From: Rhizoctonia solani | Taxonomy: Eukaryota; Basidiomycota; Agaricomycetes; Cantharellales; Ceratobasidiaceae | Length of the DNA: 64,000 nucleotides | Assembly (NCBI RefSeq): GCF_016906535.1 | Contig: NC_057373.1 | Location: forward strand, 2,418,001-2,482,000 | Direction: 5' to 3' | In this document: positions 23,974 through 35,563 of the stretch, piece after piece | Numbering within the stretch: the stretch's first letter is position 1 | Layout: each line of letters begins with the position of its first letter | Program-made: the position numbers and the translations under genes | The notes under the pieces: generated by a model | What the model saw: the letters and a program-made list of their open reading frames with translations, nothing else | What the model was told of the DNA's origin: nothing | Database searches by the model: none

Positions 23974-26900
23974 TCAACAAACAAACATTGGCACAATCTG
24001 CAACCGCCCGCCCACGGACGCACACACAAGGCGTACTGAATCTTCCACTATAGGTAATTCCGGGCTCTGTTCAATCTGTAGGGCACGCTTAAGTTCCAAG
24101 GCTATTATTAAGTTAAGCACGCATGTATGCACCATCTGTATAATCGCCGCCCCAATACTTTCTAGCTGCCGACGCAGGCCCAATGTGTGGTTATCCGGCG
24201 TGTCTCCACTGAACACCCGCCGAAGTCCATCGCGCAGTGTTTGTGTCCATGGTGACGCTAAGATCATAGCCCCTATAGTAGGCCGGTCAAATGGGCACCG
24301 GCATTAGGCCAAAGCACGGCAAAATATTCTCACTCGTTTGCTTTCCCGTTGACCTGAGAATCGACAATAGTGACATACACAACGTTCCGCTCACCGCGAC
24401 CGAGATAGCTTCTTGATCACCTAAAAACCTTTGCTGCAACGTTGAGAGTATTGTATCTTGTATGTGGCTCCACATTTCCAGCACCGTAACGGGGTCGTCA
24501 AGTATCCGGTCTTCTTCTGTTGATATGATATACCGGGCTAACGCGCCTGTTGTATGCACGCGCTAGTCGTCAAGGTCGCCACATGCACTCATGTTGGTTC
24601 TTGACTTACAGGTCTCTGACAATGTAAGTTTATCACTATCCAACACAGTGTTCACGAACACATCCAAATCAAATTCCGGGAGCCGTTTTGTCAGTACTGA
24701 GCAACAAATCTTAAACTGAGAATTCGTCAGCCCGAGTATCATCAAAACCGAGCTCCGGAGTGTATTCCAGTCTGTGGTGTCAGATATTGGACCTTTACCG
24801 GGCTGTCTTGAAACCCAAGGTATGAGTGTTGGTATAAACGTCGTGCTTGCTACAACAGCCGATGCGGCGCATGTTTTAGCGTGTAATAAGACCACCAGGG
24901 TGTCCAGGAGATGTTTCATCCGCAAGGTTTGTCGCTCATTCCAGCCGGCTTGTACATCGGGTTTATCTTCGGAGCCACCGGCGATCATCCTGCGTCCCAA
25001 CAGGGTCAAAAATGAAAACAAAAAATGACAAAAATGACAGACCCCGCAATATCTTGAAGGGCTGGCTGGAGTTAAATTCACTCAGGGAGTTGACTGTCTA
25101 AATACTCACTTTGTTCGACAATCCCCCTGTTATTCCATCGGAATTCCGTCTTGGCTGCGTCACCATATGCGATCCTAAGTACATCAGGACCGACAGTGAT
25201 TAGGAGTTCAACTATGACCTCCCTCACTACGGTACCATAAAATAAGCCATGAATCCGAATATTTGAATTTCATCCCCACAATTGGTAGTGCATTTATTAT
25301 CGTCTTGAATCAAGACATAAGGGTGGATCTTCTTGCAAAATTCAGCCAGAACATTATCGTAGCGTAAGTCGCCGGGCGTGACCCTCTTAGCAAGCTGAAT
25401 GTATGCGTCGCAGGCATGTTCGATTATTGATATTTCGTTCAGGGTGCTTCCAGAGGGAATATCCAGGACGTGCTAGGCTGTCGTTAACCTTGATTAGTTG
25501 GTCAGATATTGGTAAACGTACCAACAAGGCTTGAAATGAACAAGGCGCAGCTGCCCATAACACATCAAACTGAGTTCGGTGGTACTCGTCCTCACGGCGC
25601 CCGTAATGTTGGATCCACAGTCGAGTCTGCATGCAAGAACCAGAGTTTGTAGTTATTATTTTTCATCACGATTCAACCTACCAGCTGTAGTGCAGTTGAA
25701 GCAGCGGATGTTGATCCATCTCCCCAGCGTTCCCAGAACCAGCGCATAATCTCCAAGTCATTGAGTAGCATCAGTAGTGGTCCAGAAGACGAGTTGCTGG
25801 AAGTGAACTCATCCGGACAATGGTCCAAGATTAGATCAGTCAATTCAATGAGAATGTGCTCGTGGTGGCATGCAAAGGGTGCATCGAGTGGATCGTTGTG
25901 CCTCGAATTGCAATGCTATCGGTGGTACCATGCGGTGTAAAAAAGCAATCAAAGCACCATGAAAAATGCTCACAATATATAATGATATCGTCATTGCATG
26001 TTCCGCAAGCACTGAGAGGTATATTGCGGCTGGCGATGTATTCACCACGGTATGCTTAGCAATATGCCTGTATACGGCTGCTGCTAAAATATCTGCCTTG
26101 CTGATTGCCAAGTCAGTATTTGATTGAATCTAGGTAGAGTATTACTTACCCATCGTATGCCACAATAGGGGCCTGAAACTGTTCTCGCAGAGCGTAGGCA
26201 CCATACAATACGATAAGAGCTATACGAGTAGTAGTGGGAGATGCCGTCTTCGATGACAGGATATTAGCAAGTTCGTTAAAATGAACTACAATAGCATTCA
26301 GTCATAAAACACTTGTCAAAAAAAGGTTTTAGACCTGGTAATTGAGTCGCAGATCTCCTGGCTTCGTTGCCTTGCATGGCTTTAATTGACTGAATTCCGG
26401 AAATCTTATGGATGTCTTGCATCCTGCCGTTGGTCGCCAGATGCAGAATACATGCGCATAGCTTGACGATGAGTTCATCAGCCCAACATATTACCGTGGA
26501 ATTTGTCTCTTGTTGTGCTAGTTCATTGGTTGCGAGCCTTCGAAAGACGCTCCTCAAATTGAATAAACGAGCGAGAAAGGCAGGTCCCACTGAATGCGCA
26601 TCACGGCCAGTTGAGCGATCTCAGGGGTAGTATTAACTCACAAAGCTCGATTATACTTGCGAAGGAGCAGTCCGGAACCTGTTCCCATGATAGCAGTGTG
26701 TCCATGAACCCTGTGATGTAGTCGACTGCCTCGACAATGTATGAATGAGCACGAGGGTCCTACGTCAAATTAGAGCCTAATGTTTCCGATAATATACCAG
26801 ATAACTTACACACGCTTCTTCTTCTGATAAATTCTTCAAGAACTTGAGCGACGCGAGACACATTTCACTCGCATCACGTTCAATTGGCGGAGGTCTGAGA

Positions 26901-27028
26901 GAAGGACAATTGTGTAAATAATGTTCGTGAACTCCAGACGATTGTGTTTGTATATTATCTATGACTTCCGCTTCCGATTCCGATTCAGTCTGGGTTCCAT
27001 CGAGAAGTGGGCTCGTAGAGTTGAACAT
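23974..27028 (-). CDS. Large unrecognised helical protein, about ten exons
   Basis: Not recognised. The start MFNSTSPLLDGTQTESESEA at 27028 is followed by exons that join cleanly with 45-55 nt GT-AG introns: LKFLKNLSEEEAC, then DPRAHSYIVEAVDYITGFMD, GPAFLARLFNLRSVFRRLAT, VHFNELANILSSKTASP and ALIVLYGAYALREQFQAPIV. Further on come SKADILAAAVYRHIAKHTVV, HHEHILIELTDLILDHCPDE, LLNDLEIMRWFWERWGDG, SDTTDWNTLRSSVLMILGL and KRLPEFDLDVFVNTVLDSD. The C-terminal exon (24267-23974) begins AMILASPWTQTLRDGLRRVF. The pattern of Leu-rich amphipathic segments suggests an alpha-solenoid. Internal joins between about 25,090 and 25,850 are unresolved. A role in nuclear transport or DNA repair scaffolding is conceivable but not supported. 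Confidence 0.65.
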
Positions 27029-27090
27029 GATCGCACGCGTGGAGTGATAAACAACATTTAACGCGGAGTAACACAGCCACGGTAATGAAT

Positions 27091-27098
27091 TGACGTCA
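27091..27098. promoter_or_regulatory. Palindromic CRE/ATF site in a divergent promoter
   Basis: TGACGTCA, the perfect ATF/CREB palindrome, 63 nt upstream of the large unrecognised gene and 146 nt upstream of the J-domain gene. Known bZIP site; use here is inferred. Confidence 0.45.
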
Positions 27099-27243
27099 CG
27101 TTACTGGGGCGAGCGCTCTATAACAAGGTGCCTGCTGTCATACCACCATCATCTAATCACAACGTTTAAACCAGTCTCATTGTGAGCATTTCTAGTGTAC
27201 GTAGCATAACGTTATACTAATCGTTTCCGCCTAAGCACATATC

Positions 27244-28160
27244 ATGTCTTCGGCATTCCCCAACTACTATGAACTCTTGCATCTTTCCCCTACCGCAACG
27301 ACCGATGAGATTCGTACTGCGTATAAGAAGGAAAGTTTGAGGTAGTTATCGATGTTATCGATCTATCATGTCATGATTCACTACCTTAGTCTACCAGGAC
27401 ACATCCCGATCGGTTGGGAAACGCGACACAGGAAGAGAAACGTGCAGCCACGGAGAAGTTCCAGGTGGGTAATTGCTGTTGATGTCCCAGCGAACTACTG
27501 ACGTAATCTTATCCAAGGCTGTCGCAGATGCATACTACGTTCTCTCTGATCCTGTTCGACGCAAAGAATATGATACCCTATTCGCCCAACGCACATCACA
27601 CTTTACTACCGACCCAGGTGCCTCAGAGTCCTTCTTCGCCCAATTTGCTAATCTGTAAGCGCCACTACGCTATTCCGCCTCGCCTATCACCGACATTATA
27701 TTCAAAGGTTCACTGGTGGTGGATCGAGCGAGCCTCCTCCACATCGTCCAGATCCTGAAGGCGTTTTTGGAGATGTGTTTGAAGACTTGTTACGTCCCGA
27801 GGTAGAGAAACATGCTAGCTGGTGGACATACCTCGGGGCCGCAAGCGGTGCTGGGCTGGGGTACATCATTGCAAATATTCCTGGCAGTAAGTGTTTCTCT
27901 GCAACTTTCTTGCAATCTGCTTCTGTGTGGTGGCTCCTGACTTTTTACGTCATGTAGTGATCATGGGCGGGTATGCTGGGAATCGATTGGGTGCTATTCG
28001 TGATGCGAAAGGCAAACCCGTTGCAGTGGTTTTCTCACAGCTCGGAGGAAGCCAGAAGGCAGAGGTGAGTGTTAGCTGTGGCGGCTTGAGACTGAACTTA
28101 TCATTTCTAATAATGTAGATCTTGAAAATCCTTGCCATCAAAGTGTTGGGGTCAATCTAA
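27244..28160 (+). CDS. J-domain (DnaJ-like) protein with glycine-zipper membrane-like segment
   Basis: Hsp70 co-chaperone. Start MSSAFPNYYELLHLSPTATT at 27244. Splicing gives EIRTAYKKESLRTHPDRLGN with the invariant HPD, then AVADAYYVLSDPVRRKEYD completing the J domain (residues about 7-80). The following exon has ESFFAQFANL-FTGGGSSEPP. The C-terminal half is Gly/Ala-rich (YLGAASGAGLGYIIANIPG, then VIMGGYAGNRLGAIRDAKGK), a glycine-zipper-like hydrophobic stretch. It ends LAIKVLGSI-stop at 28160. Six exons, each intron about 50-60 nt; total about 190 residues. There is no Gly/Phe or zinc-finger region, so it is a class III J protein. The membrane or organelle it serves is not evident. Its 3' end faces the first pectin methylesterase across 167 nt. 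Confidence 0.88.
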
Positions 28161-28327
28161 AGTAGCACCTGCCCTACGTTTTTGATACTTTCAGTTCTCC
28201 TTCATTGAATTTTTGACAAACTCTATCTTTGTATTTTATTTAATCTCGCTCCCTACAGTTGGGTGTAATTCAGTGTGTGAAGTTGTTTCCGAATGACATT
28301 ATATAAAGAGTAAAGCTAGATATATAT

Positions 28328-29629
28328 TTACAGATATGCTGAATCTATCCAGCTGGTGCTTCCCGAAGCAGTCGAAATGGAAATGCTAGCGGAGAGCTTC
28401 GTAGCAAATGGGGCTCGCCCGGTCTTCCATGAGCCCTCACCAGAATTGTTGTATTCTCCAAATAGTATGTTATCGGTGTTTGGGGTCGAGGTAGACCATT
28501 GCTATTGATCGTCAACTAGTAATTCGGACGGGAACAAGATCCACTCACGGACCACCCTGCAGCAACGACATGGGAGCCAATGTTGGTATTTTGAACAATA
28601 ACACGAGCGAAATTTCTGAGGTGTGCTTCGTGGTTAGAATGCTTTTACGAAGTTACTGGATGTCCTACCTCCAAGGCCGTCCTAAGTACTGATTTCCTTT
28701 CCCAGTAATCTTGCTATTGTTGATGACGTAGTAGGTGTTGTCGTTCGTCGAACGCCCCGATGCAGTGATATAGCCGTCACCTATGGTGTTTAACGTTGAA
28801 TCGGTGACCCAGATTGATGCCCGCTGGCCGAATATAAAGTCGACGGCTCTGGGTTATAGCGTTTAACTCACCAGCCTAGCATATGCGCATATATACACGA
28901 AGCTTACCCCTCAATGAAGTTCTTTCCATAGAACTGGGCGCCCACGTTAGCTAAAAGTGTATCTTGATACCCAGCTATTTTGCAGCCATAGCAGCCAAAT
29001 TGACCTGCTTGGACCGAGAGAGCAATGGCCTGTGATTGGGCAACAGGCTTGCCATATGTATTGGCGACATTCAAATTGTAAATGCTGTAAATTAAACTTA
29101 TCAGAAGAACAAATATACGCTGAGAATTAAGGTGAATGTCTACCTGACGCCGGTGGCACTGGGTCGAATACGAATGGTGCCGCTTGCATCGTTACTACCT
29201 GCCGTTGAGGCTGGTACATTATTTGTAATAGTTGCTTGGTTTGAAGCGTAAGTTAAATCATCTTCGAAAGTTTGGCCGTAGACTAGTTGGTATTTAGACG
29301 GTTAAACACAAACATAGGATGGTCCTAATAGTACCGCAAAAACATACCCTTAATGTTAGGGCGGTCAATAATTACCTGCTCGGTATATGTACCCGCATAG
29401 ACAAAGTAAATATTACTAGATATTTGAACCTGGTTTAGTCCTCATACTACTACACTCATTGTATAGCTCTTCCTGACCCCGAGGTATCTTCAAGGGCCTG
29501 CGATAAGCTGGCGTATTTACCGTTTTTGCCAACGGTGATCGCTTTAGGTGGCGGAGAGGCGAGTGCACCTACGGAAGAAATGACCGAAAGAAGAGAAACT
29601 GAAGAGATGAGTCGATTGCTGAATCGCAT
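28328..29629 (-). CDS. Secreted pectin methylesterase (CE8), copy 1
   Basis: Demethylates homogalacturonan of plant cell walls. The start at 29629 (MRFSNRLISSVSLLSVISSV) is a signal peptide with probable cleavage before SPPPKAITVGKNGKYASLS, the usual mature N-terminus. Catalytic blocks survive splicing: QAIALSVQAGQFGCYGCK (QA), AGYQDTLLANVGAQFYGK with the acid/base Asp, AVDFIFGQRASIWVTDS with the nucleophile Asp, and YLGRPW with the substrate Arg. The C-terminus ends STSWIDSAYL-stop at 28328, shared by the other two copies. About 8 short introns; about 320 residues, normal for fungal CE8. Copy 1 diverges more than copies 2 and 3 (EDTSGSGRAI instead of KDTSR; PPPKAITVGKNGK instead of PPSG). 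Confidence 0.93.
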
Positions 29630-30046
29630 CTTAGTGGTTCTGTGAGTGAAAAATTTTTGAGTAGCTCGACCTTGTTGAGACAGTAATTTTATACGAGAAT
29701 GAAAGGCTGAGTTTAGCTTCAGCCTTACCAACCATTGCATTGATCTCGTTCTTTGATACAAAGAAGGCATTTCCCTGACTCATGATACATGTACTAACGT
29801 TTCGGGGCGTTCTGTAAGTCTTATGAATTTTCATTTAGCCGTCAAGGAAATCGTGAATCAAAATAATTCAGCCCACGCTCGCGCTGCGACATAGGTAGAG
29901 GAGTCGGGGTCGACTTCTTGAAGGGAAAGTGTGGCAGGAGACGGTAGGTAGCGGGGACGGGCACGCCGCCTTGCAGTGTGCCCAAGAAACGGTGGTGGAT
30001 TCAAGCAAAGCGCGGGTGGGTGGGCCAAGCGTGCTTCTACTGTACA

Positions 30047-30097
30047 GAGCGAGAAACGAATCAAGAGAAAAAAGAAAAAAGAGAGACCGAGACGAGG
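30047..30097 (-). repeat. CT-rich tract upstream of pectin methylesterase copy 1
   Basis: Plus strand reads GAAA/AAAGAAAAAAGAGAGACC-like purines, about 420-470 nt upstream of the copy 1 start codon. Function unknown. Confidence 0.35.
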
Positions 30098-30376
30098 CTG
30101 GTATACAACAAAGGACAGAAAACGCGAGAGGCTGAGACAAAGTACAGAAAGATTATAATAACAACAGTAATACGATTGAGTAAGGCGGAGCAGCGTGAGA
30201 GAAACCGTGCGGGCGCGCAACGGGGGCGAGTAACGACTCGTCATCTCGACGCTGGGTATATGTGAGTGCTGAATCTAGGTGCAACCAAACAAACATGCAC
30301 CTACCACTAGCCATATCCGAAGTCCCAGCTGACGGACTGCATCTGTGCAGATCACGCACACAGTTCGCGAGCATAG

Positions 30377-30634
30377 GAAGGCAAAGAGGATTCCCAAAAG
30401 GATAGGGAATTGCCTCCGTCGATTAGCGAATCTGACGGGAAGCGATTAGAATCAGCAGCGGCGCTCGCCAAGAAGAGGCCGCGGGCTATAGAATGGAACG
30501 ATGGTGATCGCCAAAACATGAAAAAACTCCGGGCGCGGGTTAGTGGACCCGGACGCATGCAGTGGGGGAGGTGTTCAAGCACGCCGGTGCTTAAGAACGG
30601 TCCGAGTCTGGGTTCGCGCGTGCAGAACCCATGA
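30377..30634 (+). pseudogene. Possible gene relic or unrecognised exon
   Basis: Open frame of 85 codons ending with TGA at 30634, without an ATG near its start, reading GKRLESAAALAKKRPRAIEW and NDGDRQNMKKLRARVSG. The preceding CATAG at 30370-30376 could be a splice acceptor. Composition looks protein-like (charged, few rare residues), but I find no partner exon. It could be a fragment of an older gene captured in the array. Low confidence. Confidence 0.25.
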
Positions 30635-31259
30635 GACTCCATTAAATACGGATTTATCGTCGATTAATGACTATGCCTATATAGATACCAGTAGGCTAAG
30701 TAGTGTTGTAAACAAGAGCTGCTTGACCGTATGCCCATAACAACAAATGGTTGATGTCAAGATAGAAATGTCCTGGAAGCTATAGGTTACTCTATCTTAC
30801 AGCCCAATGACCAAGCCAGTATGACACCGGAGTATGACTAGCAAGATATGTACATATATCGGGCTGTCTCCGCGCATCCAGACGATACACATGCTGCTGT
30901 ATATGAACAGATTTCCAATGTTTACAGTGTGATTCGAGTACTTCTTGTTCTAAACAATTGTATATAACTATTAATAATGGTGCCAAAGACTTTGCGCATT
31001 TTTTCCGAGATTTTGTTAGAACATGTTATCAACACGACTGTCCACTTACCGATCCTAGTGGCTAGGACAGGGTGGAAATCAAAACATTTGATGGCTGAGA
31101 ATGGGAATAACCCACATTGTCAACTTCGTAATAATCCAGTCAGGTCAACCGGACTAGTAACAATCGTCGCGCGAAGGACAGACACCAATTTGGAAAGATA
31201 CACCAAGTGTATTCTCACTATCTTGCTACATACTCATAACTATTCCCGGTTACAGGCGA

Positions 31260-32547
31260 TTAGAGGTAGGCGGAATCAATCCAACTCGTGCTTCCTAGAG
31301 CAGTTGAGACCGAGACACCAGCCGACAGCTTGCTTGCGAAGGATGCACGACCTGTTCTCCAAGCACCTCCTCCCGAATTATTGTATTCGCCGAATAGGAT
31401 ATGATCGGTATTGGGTGATGAACTGGACCATTGCTAGAACCCGCGTCAAGAGTGATTGGAGCGATTGGTATGTTTGATCCAACTCACCGACCAGCCCGCA
31501 GCAACAACATGAGAGCCTATGCTTGTTCCCTGAACTACGACCCTCGCATAACTCCTAGATGGAGGATGAGTGACATTTTTGTAATAGGGTATATGAATTA
31601 CCTCCACGGGCGTCCGAGGTATTGGGTTCCGGTTCCAGTGATGCTACTTTTATCAATGACATAGTAGTTTGAGTCACCAGTTTGACGGCCAGACGCGGTG
31701 ATGTACCCGTTCCCAATAGTATTGATCGTCGAACCTGTTATCCAGATGGAAGCTTCCATGCCGAAAATGAAATCAACTGCACTAAATAATGCCAGTTAGA
31801 TTCTTGAATATGGCGAGCTATACATAGCTTAAACTTACCCCTCGATGTAGCTCTTTCCATAGAACTGCGTCCCCTTGTTAGCCAGTAGGGTATCTTGATA
31901 TCCAGTTAGTTTGCAGCCATAGCAGCCAAATTGGCCTGCTTGGACAGAAAGAGCAATGGCCTGAGACTGGTCAACCGGCTTGCCATATGTGTTGGCAATG
32001 TTTAGGTTATAGATACTGAGTTAGAACAACCACACGATCTTAAGCGGTTAAAGTAGCCATCCGGTATAACACTAACCTGACACCGGTAGCTAACACTCGT
32101 ACTGTACCGCTTGCATCATTGCTGCCAGCCGAAGAAGCAGGAACGTTGTTTGTGATGGTCGCTTGATTGTTGGCATATGTCAAAGCATTGGACGTTTGTC
32201 CATAAACTAAAAGAAGTATCGTCAATGAAGGCTATTTTAGCAGACCAGGTGATTACAGCCTACTTTTAACATTGGCACGATTGATTACGACCTGTTCCTT
32301 GTAAGAACCGGCGTACACAAAGTACACGTTACTAAATAGCGTAACCACAACCGTCTAGGTTTGCTGCTAAAACAAACTTGGCTATGTTGACTTGCCTTGA
32401 TGTATCCTTCAATGCAGCTGACAGTGTAGAGTATTTTCCACCACTACCCACTGTAATTGCTCCCGATGGCGGAGACGAAGCGCACGACACCGTCCAAGCA
32501 AGAGAAAAGAAGGTGACAGATGATGACAACAGTGCACTAAAACGCAT
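31260..32547 (-). CDS. Secreted pectin methylesterase (CE8), copy 2
   Basis: Same enzyme as copy 1. Start MRFSALLSSSVTFFSLAWTV (32547), signal peptide ending near SCA, mature part SSPPSGAITVGSGGKYSTLS. Splicing gives VVINRANVK, VYGQTSNALTYANNQATITN, IYNLNIANTYGKPVDQSQAI (catalytic Gln), QFGCYGCKLTGYQDTLLANK, AVDFIFGMEASIWITGSTI, YVIDKSSITGTGTQYLGRPW and GEYNNSGGGAWRTGRASFAS, ending STSWIDSAYL-stop at 31260. All four catalytic residues of the family are present. Intron positions match copy 3, so the two are recent duplicates. The leader sequence and intron lengths differ. Confidence 0.92.
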
Positions 32548-32578
32548 GATTGGGCTGTGAGTGTGCACTCGCCCTGTT

Positions 32579-32957
32579 CACCAAGTACTTTATACAACCC
32601 CGTGCTTACCTGGGTTTCCCCGTCCGGACCGCTAAGGATCATAACCAATTTATTCCTGGCGACATCTTGGCATGGGTAGACACTTTCTTTGGTATTAATC
32701 ATCGTATACATGGCCTGAAATTCGTCTAGAACTGGTTCTTCCGCTAGCCTAGGTATACTCGTGACCCCGACTTGGCGGACCGCTTGACCCCGCACTGAGT
32801 AATGCACGGTAGAATTCGTGAGTTCTCTGAGAAGCTGGAACACATGATTTGCAGTAGTGGTCCGAAACACGAGTGAACATTGTAACATGTCATAATAATA
32901 GCAAGCACCCTGATCAAAATCCTGTGGATCTCCAACCTTGGCAACCAACGTGTCCAT
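32579..32957 (-). pseudogene. Unrecognised open frame upstream of pectin methylesterase copy 2
   Basis: An ATG at 32957 opens a frame of about 115 codons (MDTLVAKVGDPQDFDQGACY; DEFQAMYTMINTKESVYPCQ; ARNKLVMILSGPDGETQ) that runs out of frame into copy 2. The composition resembles real protein, and the frame has no counterpart upstream of copies 1 or 3. It may be a relic of another gene, or a 5' exon of an unknown transcript that was interrupted by the duplication. No family recognised. Confidence 0.3.
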
Positions 32958-33455
32958 ATTTAACCAAATTTCAATGATACTCGGGATACGAATCCGAAAA
33001 ACACCCCAGCTGTTCTAATCAGTGTGTCTTTTACCCAACTCGATACGAGTGCTTCGACCCGGCCCAAGCTTCGACGCATGAGTTTAATATCATTATAGTC
33101 TCGGGAGGCTCAATAGCTCTCGTTATGAGTTAAAATGAAAGTACAGCCTAAAAATAGAGCCGGTTACATAAGGTTTGAGAACGGGTATCAGAAGCTAGAG
33201 TAACATGCGCATATAGCTAGTGATTTACGAGTCACAGTAGCATATGAACGGAATGAGCATGGGAAGAGGACTAAAGTGTTAAAGAACAAGTGACATTTCC
33301 GGGATTCCTTACGACCAATCGAGTATTCATTCTTTAGAGCATTCGACTTAGATAGCCAGCTGTGGAATATTAACATTACTAATGCGACTGCCGGCATTCT
33401 ATGTGCATTCAACCACTACCTAAAAGCGTAACTACAGTGCACAATGGTGATATGA
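32958..33455. other. Spacer between the open-frame relic and pectin methylesterase copy 3
   Basis: About 0.5 kb, AT-rich, no gene, repeat end or motif I can support. Confidence 0.35.
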
Positions 33456-34730
33456 CTACAGATAAGCCGAATCAATCCAGCTAGTGCTTCCAAGAACGGT
33501 GGATATGGAGACCCCAGCGGACAGCTTGGTAGCAAATGACGCGCGTCCAGACTTCCAGGCTCCTCCACCAGAGTTGTTGTACTCGCCAAACAAAATATGC
33601 TCAGTGTTAGCGGCAGAGCTGGACCATTTCTAGGAGGCGATGTTAGAACATGAGTGGAAAATATTACACTTCAAATCCACTTACAGACCAGCCCTCAGCA
33701 GCAACGTGAGAACCAATGCTTGTGCCCTGTACAATAACCCTAGCATAGTTCCTAGAGGGTTCAAGCAACGTCATTGTCATGTTATAACATTATTTATGCA
33801 CAGAATTAACTTACCTCCATGGACGCCCAAGGTATTGCTTGCCCGAACCGGTGATGGTGCTCTTGTCAATGACGTAGTAGTTCGAGTCTGCAGACGAGCG
33901 ACCGGATGCAGTGATGTATCCATTTCCGATCGTATTCAGCGTCGAACCAGTGATCCAGATGGATGCCTGTTGCCCGAAGATGAAGTCAACAGCACTGCAT
34001 GTTCACATGTCAAAACAAGGTCCGCAGTTACGAATGCAACTTTGAACTGACCCCTCGATGTAGCTCTTTCCATAGAACTGCGTCCCCTTATCGGCCAGTA
34101 GGGTATCTTGATATCCAGTTAGTTTGCAGCCATAGCAGCCAAATTGGCCTGCTTGGACGGAAAGTGCAATGGCCTGGGACTTCTCAACAGGCTTGCCATA
34201 TGTGTTAGCAATATTCAGATTGTAAATTCTGGAGGATGGTTTAGTCCAAGCTGAATCGCGGGACAAAGATACATACCTGACGCCCGTAGCCAAAACACGG
34301 ACCGTGCCGCTTGCATCGTTACTTCCTGCCGAGGAGGCGGGAACGTTGTTTGTGATGGTCGCTTCGTTGTTGGCATATGTCATGGCGTTGGACGTTTGCC
34401 CGTAGACTAAGGATGTGTACGTTGATAAGTACGAGCATTAATACTGGACACAACCGCTCACTCTTGATATTTGCACGATTGATAACAACTTGCTCCTTGT
34501 AAGAGCCAGCATATACAAAGTAAGTATTGCTGTAGGCCTATCAACATCGATGAATCTACATATGATAGGAGTTATAATTACCTAGATGTATCCTTCAAGG
34601 CAGCAGATAAAGTGGAGTATTTGCCTCCCTTGCCAACCGTGATCGAGCCCGAGGGAGGAGACGATGCACATGACACCGACCAAACGAGGGAAAGGACAAA
34701 AACAGACGATGTCAAGAGGTTAAACCGCAT
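33456..34730 (-). CDS. Secreted pectin methylesterase (CE8), copy 3
   Basis: Start MRFNLLTSSVFVLSLVWSVS (34730) is a signal peptide, mature part SSPPSGSITVGKGGKYSTLS. Introns splice to SNTYFVYAGSYKEQVVINRA, IYGQTSNAMTYANNEATITN, IYNLNIANTYGKPVEKSQAI, QFGCYGCKLTGYQDTLLADK, AVDFIFGQQASIWITGSTL, SGKQYLGRPW and GEYNNSGGGAWKSGRASFAT, ending STSWIDSAYL-stop at 33456. The QA Gln, QDTL Asp, DFIFG Asp and GRPW Arg are all kept. It is closer to copy 2 than to copy 1. Role: pectin demethylation outside the cell, preparing polymer for polygalacturonase or pectate lyase; none of those is in the window. Confidence 0.93.
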
Positions 34731-35563
34731 ACTGAAGAGACTGGGGGATAAGGAGCGCTTTTCTGGCTGCCCTCTTTCGCTCTGGCATACTCTTTTATAC
34801 CCGCGGCATGACAATCCCCGGGCCGCTGGGTGAATGTATAGCAAAATTTGAGGATCATCTTGTCAGGGAAGCTACCTCGACAATTCGCATCCCTTGAGTC
34901 AACCATTGTAGTGTGTCAGTGTGGAAAATGTCCTGGTTTCTGCTGGTTCTCGTAACACAGAATCCACGATTTGAAGGTCCGCAAACAGCTGTCTTGACTA
35001 CCGCCCGCGGCAGAATTCACGATTTTGGTCGAGGCGTGACTATGAGATGCATATGGTGTGCCTCGGACTAATTAGAAGCTACAAATGTTGCTTCAAATAC
35101 AATGGTAGTAACAGACCTCTAGCCAGCTGGCTCGATTGGCTGGACAACGAACTTGGCGTTGTTGAACAGTCTGGTAAACATTACAGCCTGCGTGCTGAAA
35201 TAACGTTTAAAATCCCGTCGCTATCCTGAAATGACATGTTTGTTAAATTCTCTAAAATGTTGTAACAAAATACTTAGGCGATTCCCTACTGGAAAGGATC
35301 GACGGGACTTCATCGAGGAGACTCCTCTGTGATCACGGCATTCGATCGCGTCGACTATTCGATAGAATCAATCGAGCATGGACGGTAATGAATGAACTCT
35401 CTCCCCGCTGATTATCCAAATTCGAATGGGAATGTTATCACGCCAAGGGGTATAACCACATGCACATTTACTCACGATATTCCGCCAAGACATACACTAT
35501 AATAAAAGATCACACTCAAAATTTCTCGCAAAGGCTATTTCATTGTCGGGTACAGTAACTTAA
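34731..35563. other. Intergenic region upstream of pectin methylesterase copy 3
   Basis: About 0.83 kb with the promoter of copy 3 and the 3' flank of the TACO1-like gene. A short plus-strand frame (35047-35229) shows nothing recognisable. Confidence 0.4.

Larger units (their letters stand above)
29630..31259. other. Spacer between pectin methylesterase copies 1 and 2
   Basis: About 1.6 kb. It holds the copy 1 promoter, a purine-rich run (30047-30097, CT-rich on the copy 1 strand), a Lys/Arg-rich open frame (30377-30634, listed separately) and an AT-rich right half without recognisable coding. No transposon ends seen. Confidence 0.5.

Noticed and set aside
28328..34730. Secondary-metabolite or virulence cluster around the pectin methylesterases
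   Set aside because: No transporter, regulator or other wall enzyme sits beside them; they are simply a tandem duplication.
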